A stretch of DNA of 64,000 bases from Streptomyces bluensis (GTDB lineage Bacteria; Actinomycetota; Actinomycetes; Streptomycetales; Streptomycetaceae): contig NZ_BMVM01000017.1 in assembly GCF_014650715.1 (NCBI RefSeq), positions 1-64,000 of the forward strand. The letters are read 5' to 3'. Made by a program: the position numbers and the translations under genes. The notes under the pieces are model-generated. The model searched no databases. It was not told the origin of the DNA and saw only the letters and a list, made by a program, of their open reading frames with translations. Below, piece by piece: positions 59,535 to 64,000 of the stretch; within the stretch, counting starts at the first letter, position 1, and every line of letters begins with the position of its first letter.

Positions 59535-59550
59535 GTACAGCCTGCTGTAC
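59535..59550. promoter_or_regulatory. Second copy of the GTACAGC palindrome
   Basis: GTACAGC-CT-GCTGTAC lies between the divergent kinase gene and the exporter operon, 100 bases before ATG 59651. It shares its arms and the following CCCCG with the site at 57464. Confidence 0.7.
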
Positions 59551-59650
59551 CCCGAACCGGGCGGACTGCGGGATCGGCCGGAAGGGGCCCCGATCCATAG
59601 CGTCGGTGACGACAGCCGACAAGGAACGCACGGAGCAGAGGAAGCCCGCC

Positions 59651-59929
59651 ATGACGAGCGCCCACACGGACCCCTACCGCCTCACCGCCACCGACGACTC
59701 GCCCGGCACGCAGTCGCCCGGCACACAGTCGCCGGGCACACAGTCGCCCGCCGTCTCCCGCGGCGACGTCGTCCGTACGCTGCTCTGGACCGTGCTGGTG
59801 ATCAGCGCGGCCGTCAACCTGATGGCCTCGTACGCCGCCGCCGGCATCTGGCTGAACCTGGCCAGCGGCCTGGTCACCCTGCTCAGCGCCGGCACCCTCG
59901 TCGCGCGCAAGCTGCGGGGACGCCGATGA
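59651..59929 (+). CDS. Small membrane protein preceding the ABC exporter (92 aa)
   Basis: GAGGAAG lies before ATG 59651. The N-terminal third contains four copies of a Ser-Pro-Gly-Thr-Gln unit from a 15-bp tandem repeat (59698-59754). Two membrane helices follow (TLLWTVLVISAAVNLMASYA; LASGLVTLLSAGTLVARKL). The stop overlaps the ABC ATPase start by ATGA. It is probably an accessory subunit of the exporter, which is itself broken. Confidence 0.7.
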   Translation: MTSAHTDPYRLTATDDSPGTQSPGTQSPGTQSPAVSRGDVVRTLLWTVLVISAAVNLMASYAAAGIWLNLASGLVTLLSAGTLVARKLRGRR

Positions 59930-60465
59930 GCACGCCCGTCGCGACAGCCACCGCCCGCAAGGCGCCCGCCATCGCGCTGGCGCACCTGAGCAAGACGTAT
60001 CCGGGCGACGTCCGCGCCCTCGACGACGTGTCGCTGACCGTGGAGCCCGGCACGTTCCTCGCCGTGATGGGCCCCTCGGGCTCCGGCAAGAGCACGCTGA
60101 TGCACTGCGCCGCCGGACTCGACTCCCCGACCTCCGGCAGCATCCGTATCGACGGCCACGAGGTCGCCGGCCTGAACGAGACCCGCCGTACCGAACTGCG
60201 CCGGGAACGCGTCGGGTTCGTGTTCCAGGCGTACAACCTGATCCCCTCCCTCTCCATCGAGGACAACATCACCCTGCCGTTGCGCCTGGCCGGCCGCCGC
60301 CCCGACCGGGACTGGGTGCGCACACTGGTCGAGCGGGTCGGGCTGGCCGGCCGGCTCGCCCACCGCCCGGCGGAACTCTCCGGCGGCCAGCAGCAACGGG
60401 CCGCCTTGGTACGGGCGTTGGCGGCGAAGCCGGCCGTCGTGTTCGCGGACGAGCCGACCGGCGAT
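59926..60465 (+). pseudogene. ABC exporter ATPase (LolD/MacB type), truncated after Walker B
   Basis: The ATPase begins normally: MGPSGSGKSTLMH (Walker A), FQAYNLIPSLSIEDN (Q-loop), ELSGGQQQRAALVRALAAKP (signature), VVFADEPTG (Walker B). After the Gly of DEPTG the frame should continue with NLD and the H-loop, but instead enters DNA that is the end of a permease gene in another frame. The frame then runs on to 60723 as meaningless Arg/His-rich sequence. The switch His and D-loop are lost, so it cannot be active. About 85 ATPase residues and most of the permease have been deleted. Confidence 0.85.
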
Positions 60466-60712
60466 CCGGGTCATGATGCGGCGGGAGGCCGCCGTGATCG
60501 CCGCCGCCGCGCTCACCACGGGCCTGCTGCTGTCCGCCGTCCCGCTCGCGCTGCTCGGACAGGGCTTCCTCGGCCGCCCCTGGCCCGAGGGCCCCGTCTG
60601 GCTCCTGCCCGCCCTCGCGGCCACGGTCGCCGTGACGGCCTTCCTCACCATCGACCTGCCCACCCGCCAGGCCCTGCGCACACCACCGGCGGACGCCCTC
60701 CGCGCACCGTGA
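60464..60712 (+). pseudogene. FtsX-type ABC permease, C-terminal remnant
   Basis: From ATC 60464 the frame reads IRVMMRREAAVIAAAALTTG and continues through two membrane helices to LPTRQALRTPPADALRAP and TGA 60710-60712. This is the typical end of an FtsX/MacB permease, where the last helices are followed by the short tail with ALR. The preceding 700 or so residues are missing. The ATG at 60473 could start a 79-aa product without evident function. Confidence 0.85.
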
Positions 60713-60742
60713 CCGCGTCCTGACAGCGCCCGCTCAAGAGGA

Positions 60743-60769
60743 AACCCCCAGGTCGCCGACCTGGGGGTT
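60743..60769. terminator. Perfect hairpin between convergent genes
   Basis: AACCCCCAGGTCG (60743-60755) pairs exactly with CGACCTGGGGGTT (60757-60769) around one base. The right arm ends in TT followed by C, close to an intrinsic terminator. It separates the exporter remnant from the lysyl-oxidase-like gene. Confidence 0.85.
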
Positions 60770-60809
60770 CCTGCCTTCCTGCTGTACGACGCTGGACCGA
60801 CGGTGAGGA

Positions 60810-62579
60810 CTACGGCGCGTCGATCAGATCGTGCGGCGGGACCTGCACCGTGCGGGCGCCCGGCTCACCGCCCAGGACGACCTTGCGGAGCGCGACGTTG
60901 TTGTCCAGGTTGGTCTCCTGGAGCCGCTTCTCCGGGTTGGCGATCACCTGGATGTAGTAGGTGCCGTTCGGCAGGTCGGTGATGTCGAAGGACTGACCGG
61001 GACGGTACTGGGTGTACGTGTCGCCGGAGCCGACGTCGAGGACCTCGCGCACGGAGATCGAGTTCTGCTGACCGCAGGCGGTCGACAGGTCGGTGTTGTA
61101 CGGGTGCCAGTTGGCGTTCTCCACCGTGTAGTCGATGGCGTCGGTGTTGGCCAGGCAGAACGCCTCCTTGCCGCTGCGCACCTCCTTCGTCTGGTCCTCG
61201 CTCAGCAGCCGGTAACTGGCGAAGTCCGTGAAGTGCCAGTGCTCGTGCCCCTTGCGCGCGTCCCACTCCATGGTGCCGCTGGGCGTGTACCCGACCTGCT
61301 TGCCGTCGGCGTCGTAGAAGTACTGGTACGAGTCCATCAGGTCCTTGCCGGGGCTGCGGAAGCCGTCCACGACGAGGGGCGCGGGGCCCGCGTTCCAGAC
61401 GTTGGCGCTGAAGGCGAGGTAGTCCTTGCCCGGTACGTCGCCGTCCTCGCCGTCCGTGATGGCGATGTCCCAGGCGGGCAGGGAACGCAGGTCCGGCTTG
61501 GGCACGTCCGCCGGGACGCCCGCCCGGCCGGTGGGCCGCTTGGCGTTGGGCTGGAGCGCGGGCGCGATGCGCGAGCCGTCGGTGTGGCCGCGCCCGTCGC
61601 CCAGGTGGGTCGCCGTGCCGCGGTCCTCCAGCGCGTGCGACAGGGCACCCGGGGTGGGGGCGTCGGCGCCGCGCGGGCCGTAGTGGTGGGCGCCGCCGGC
61701 GGCGGCCTTGGCGGAGGGCGCGCCCTGAGCGGCTCCGTGGCCGCTGCCCTGGCCGCCGCCGTGGCCGGCTCCGTGGGCGGAGGACCGCGAGGAGGAGGCC
61801 CGGCCCGCGCCACCGCCGCCGTCCTCGTCGTACTCCCGCACCGTCACCTTGATGGTCGGCCGGTCGTCGGGGATGCCGAACAGCTCGCGGTACTTCTCGG
61901 CCACCGAGACCTTGGCCGTGTACTCGCCCGCCGGCAGGTCCACCGGCTTGTCGTAGTCGACCGTGCTGGTGTTCGACGCCCAGCCCTGCTCGACGCCCCA
62001 CACCGAGCCCAGCGTCCACGGGTTGGTGGAGCAGCTCTCCGGGTAGTGCGCGGTCGCCGGGGCGTCCGGACGTATCCGCCCGGCGGCGTTGTTCGGGCAG
62101 TAGGTGCCGTCGGTCTTCGCCACCACCTCGCCGGCCGCGTTCTCGATCGTCACGTCGAGGAAGCCGGACAGACCGGAGAAGTCCGTCACCATCCCCTCGG
62201 GCAGCTCCCGTGTCCTCGTGGTGGTGCCGTCGCGGAGGATCTGCCGGGCGACGACGGGGTCCTTGTACGACTCCCGGGTCACCCTGAACTCGAACGGCGC
62301 GTCGTCGACCGTGAGATACGTGCCGAGGTCCAGGTAGACCCCGCCATCCCACTCGTACCGGTCGAGGGTCACGGAGTTCGACGCGGCTATCAGCTTGAGC
62401 CTGGGCTCCCCGGGCGCGCCCGCCGGATCCGCCCCGGCTCCGGGAGCGGCCCCGGCGCCGGCGACGACGACGGTGAGCGCGGCTCCGGTGGCGAACGCCG
62501 TCCGCCGTAAGCGACCGCGGCCGCGGTTGCCGCTGCCGTTACCGCTGCTGCCGCCGCTGTGCTGTTCCTGTCTGGTCAT
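60810..62579 (-). CDS. Secreted lysyl-oxidase-like protein
   Basis: ATG 62579 follows GAGGAA. A signal peptide (AFATGAALTVVVAGAGAAPG) precedes about 230 residues of beta-rich sequence. A low-complexity Gly/Ser/Ala/His linker spans about residues 275-345 and the lysyl-oxidase-like domain about 370-570. There, GHEHWHFTDFASYRLL holds the His-x-x-His copper ligands, and AFCLANTDAIDYT, FDITDLPNGTYYIQVIANPE and NLDNNVALRKV are characteristic of the family. Bacterial members are secreted, copper-dependent amine oxidases or inactive homologues; the LTQ-forming residues could not be checked here. The His-rich linker might also bind metal. Confidence 0.85.
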   Translation of the reverse strand: MTRQEQHSGGSSGNGSGNRGRGRLRRTAFATGAALTVVVAGAGAAPGAGADPAGAPGEPRLKLIAASNSVTLDRYEWDGGVYLDLGTYLTVDDAPFEFRVTRESYKDPVVARQILRDGTTTRTRELPEGMVTDFSGLSGFLDVTIENAAGEVVAKTDGTYCPNNAAGRIRPDAPATAHYPESCSTNPWTLGSVWGVEQGWASNTSTVDYDKPVDLPAGEYTAKVSVAEKYRELFGIPDDRPTIKVTVREYDEDGGGGAGRASSSRSSAHGAGHGGGQGSGHGAAQGAPSAKAAAGGAHHYGPRGADAPTPGALSHALEDRGTATHLGDGRGHTDGSRIAPALQPNAKRPTGRAGVPADVPKPDLRSLPAWDIAITDGEDGDVPGKDYLAFSANVWNAGPAPLVVDGFRSPGKDLMDSYQYFYDADGKQVGYTPSGTMEWDARKGHEHWHFTDFASYRLLSEDQTKEVRSGKEAFCLANTDAIDYTVENANWHPYNTDLSTACGQQNSISVREVLDVGSGDTYTQYRPGQSFDITDLPNGTYYIQVIANPEKRLQETNLDNNVALRKVVLGGEPGARTVQVPPHDLIDAP

Positions 62580-62948
62580 CGGTTCCTCGTCTGCGAGTGC
62601 CATGGTCAGTGGCATCGGACTGGACAGCCCACGAGCTGTGAGCGACCTGTGAGAGGGGTGAAAAGAGGGACGGGGTTGCCTGGTGAGACGAAAAAACAGG
62701 GGTAGGCAGGCCCGCACCCACAGGCGGGACGCCCCGGAACGTCCCCTTCATCCGCCCTTCGACGAACGGCACATGGCCGAAAGCCACGCGACGGGCCGGA
62801 GAATCCGTGCAGGAGTGTCACACCGCCTGCACACACACTTTCGAATGGCTCGTTAGTGTGGTTGGCCGCTCGATACCACGTGCGACCGTGACCAGACCAG
62901 GCCACAGCCCGGCTGGGTCGACGGCCTGTCAACCCGGGAAGACCACAG
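62580..62948. promoter_or_regulatory. Divergent intergenic region (369 bp)
   Basis: No gene is supported. It holds the promoters of the lysyl-oxidase-like gene (minus) and the SCO2400-like gene (plus). The lower-GC stretch TTTCGAATGGCTCGTTAGTG (62839-62858) contains a possible plus-strand -10 (TAGTGT) about 90 bases before ATG 62949. No long dyad was noticed. Confidence 0.35.
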
Positions 62949-63884
62949 ATGGACTACTGCTCCTCGTGTCGTCGACACCTCAACAGCGCCCTGGTGTGCC
63001 CCGGGTGCGGTGCCTACGCACCGGACATCGCCCCGGTCACCGACGGCGGTCGTACCGTGTCCGCCCTGCCCGCCGCGGCGGCGGCTGACGACGCGGCGAA
63101 CGCGGTGCCGTCGTGGGAGCGCACGGCATCGGACACGTGGCAGGACACCCACCCGCAGGGCGGGGCAGCGCTCGGCGCCGGCCTGGCCGATGCCCCGGCG
63201 ACCGACCCGTACGGCGACTTCGAGAGCACCGGCGAAGGGGCACCTCCCGCACCGCAGGGGCGGGCGGCACGGCGGCGCGAGCGGGCCGCCTGGAAGAAGA
63301 ACAAGCGCCGCGCCGTGGTCGCGACCACCGTCGCGCTCATCGGAGGCGGCCTGACCCTCTCGTCGATGGAGCGGAACTCGGGCGACCGGGCCCAGGCGGC
63401 CACCGCGCCGGAACTCCCGCGCACGAACATCGGCGGGGAGGAACCGACGGCGGAGCGCACCGACCCGAAGTCCCAGGGCAGCGACAAGCCCCGCTCCTCG
63501 TCCACCCCCTCGCAGTCCGCGGCGACCAACGCCCCGAAGGAGCAGTCCGCCACCCCGGCCCACTCCGCCCCGCAGAGGGTTCAGCCGGACACCGCCACCG
63601 CCCCCCGCACGACGCTCCCGCTGGTCCCGAAGCCGAAGCCCAGCTCGCCGTCCTCCGACGGATCGGGCTCCGGCCAGAGCGGTCAGAGCAGCCAGGGCGG
63701 TACGGGCACGGACACGCAGACACCCACGCCCGCCCCCTCCGAGGACGCGAACTCGGGCTCGGGCTCGGGGTCCGGGTCGGACTCGGGCTCCGGCTCGAAC
63801 ACGGGCACCACACCGACGAGCCCCGCACCGGAGGCGACGTCACCCGCGAAGCTCTGCCTGCTCGTGATCTGCCTCGGCGGCTGA
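62949..63884 (+). CDS. SCO2400-family zinc-ribbon membrane protein
   Basis: The N-terminus MDYCSSCRRHLNSALVCPGC has the Cys-x2-Cys...Cys-x2-Cys zinc ribbon typical of SCO2400-like Streptomyces proteins. A basic stretch (RRRERAAWKKNKRR) precedes one membrane helix (AVVATTVALIGGGLTL, about residues 117-132). The rest is a long Ser/Thr/Pro/Gly-rich outer region with Gly-Ser dipeptide repeats, ending in two Cys (LCLLVICLGG). It is probably a cell-surface stalk protein; its function is unknown. Confidence 0.85.
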   Translation: MDYCSSCRRHLNSALVCPGCGAYAPDIAPVTDGGRTVSALPAAAAADDAANAVPSWERTASDTWQDTHPQGGAALGAGLADAPATDPYGDFESTGEGAPPAPQGRAARRRERAAWKKNKRRAVVATTVALIGGGLTLSSMERNSGDRAQAATAPELPRTNIGGEEPTAERTDPKSQGSDKPRSSSTPSQSAATNAPKEQSATPAHSAPQRVQPDTATAPRTTLPLVPKPKPSSPSSDGSGSGQSGQSSQGGTGTDTQTPTPAPSEDANSGSGSGSGSDSGSGSNTGTTPTSPAPEATSPAKLCLLVICLGG

Positions 63885-63911
63885 CGGACCTTCCGCGCCC
63901 GTGGCTGCCGC

Positions 63912-64000
63912 TCAGCGGCGGGCGACCCGGTTCACCCAGTTCCCGGGGGAGAAGTCCACGCCGGGCAGCCCTTCCGGAAGCATCCGGGCATCCGCCGTCT
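63912..64000 (-). CDS. C-terminal end of a gene continuing beyond the window
   Basis: On the minus strand a frame open to the right edge ends at TGA 63914-63912 with ...TADARMLPEGLPGVDFSPGN then WVNRVARR. Codon use and context (convergent with the SCO2400-like gene) support a real coding end. About 29 residues are not enough to name the protein. Confidence 0.6.
   Translation of the reverse strand, partial: TADARMLPEGLPGVDFSPGNWVNRVARR

Noticed and set aside
60473..60712. Independent 79-aa membrane protein
   Set aside because: It matches the C-terminal end of FtsX-type permeases and follows a truncated ATPase; a deletion remnant is the better reading.
1..64000. tRNA, rRNA, transposase or integrase genes
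   Set aside because: No tRNA-like cloverleaf, rRNA stretch, or DDE/integrase motif was noticed on either strand; the damaged loci show no flanking IS ends.

Overview
The window is high-GC actinobacterial DNA with strongly GC-biased third codon positions, many GTG starts, many 4-base stop/start overlaps and Streptomyces-type families (a DUF5753 XRE regulator, a SigE-family sigma factor, SHOCT proteins, an SCO2400-like zinc-ribbon protein). A Streptomyces or close relative is the natural reading. No rRNA, tRNA, insertion sequence or CRISPR array was recognised.

Layout. 0-2.7 kb: a left-truncated XRE regulator with an apparent frameshift, diverging from a three-gene operon with a HATPase-type ATP-binding protein, two terminator hairpins, then decayed coding sequence. 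2.7-6.6 kb: a membrane-anchored SigE-like sigma factor coupled to a GT51 peptidoglycan glycosyltransferase whose transpeptidase half has lost its catalytic motifs, then a 5'-truncated P450. 6.8-12.7 kb: a secreted TIGR03118-type protein, an AraC regulator divergent from an MBL hydrolase-MFS pair, an AhpD-like protein and a DUF4232 protein. 13-18.3 kb: a spermidine/putrescine-type ABC importer operon with a glycosyltransferase. 18.4-23.9 kb: a SHOCT protein, a PepSY lipoprotein with an OmpR-type two-component system, an AMIN-like secreted protein, and a PadR regulator with its membrane-protein partner and a long perfect operator palindrome. 24-37.8 kb: a LAL regulator, an MFS pump, and many small membrane or stress-type genes (DUF2252, ion channel, HdeD, PLDc_N-SHOCT, DUF7144, lipid kinase, MASE1 sensor, PP2C phosphatase).

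37.9-52.3 kb is the centrepiece: one 4104-residue hybrid megasynthase with the order acyl-AMP ligase, ACP, KS, AT, KR, ACP, C, A, PCP, C, and a C-terminal domain resembling the cyanobacterial acyl-ACP reductase (AAR). Beside it lie a MarR regulator and a P450-ferredoxin pair, with four operator-like repeats at exact 18-bp spacing between marR and the P450. The logic suggests fatty-acid activation, one malonyl extension, ketoreduction, coupling to one amino acid and reductive release; this is inference.

52.4-55.5 kb is a fully overlapping minus-strand operon: a 59-residue peptide, an unrecognised protein, a DUF6895-like protein and a class-C beta-lactamase-like serine hydrolase, a possible new peptide system. 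55.6-60.7 kb: DUF4328 and CPBP-protease genes and a NarL-type two-component system whose likely binding palindrome occurs twice, beside an ABC exporter reduced by an internal deletion to half an ATPase and the permease tail. 60.8-64 kb: a secreted lysyl-oxidase-like protein, an SCO2400-like protein and a partial gene. In-frame tandem duplications (9-18 bp units) recur in many coding sequences.
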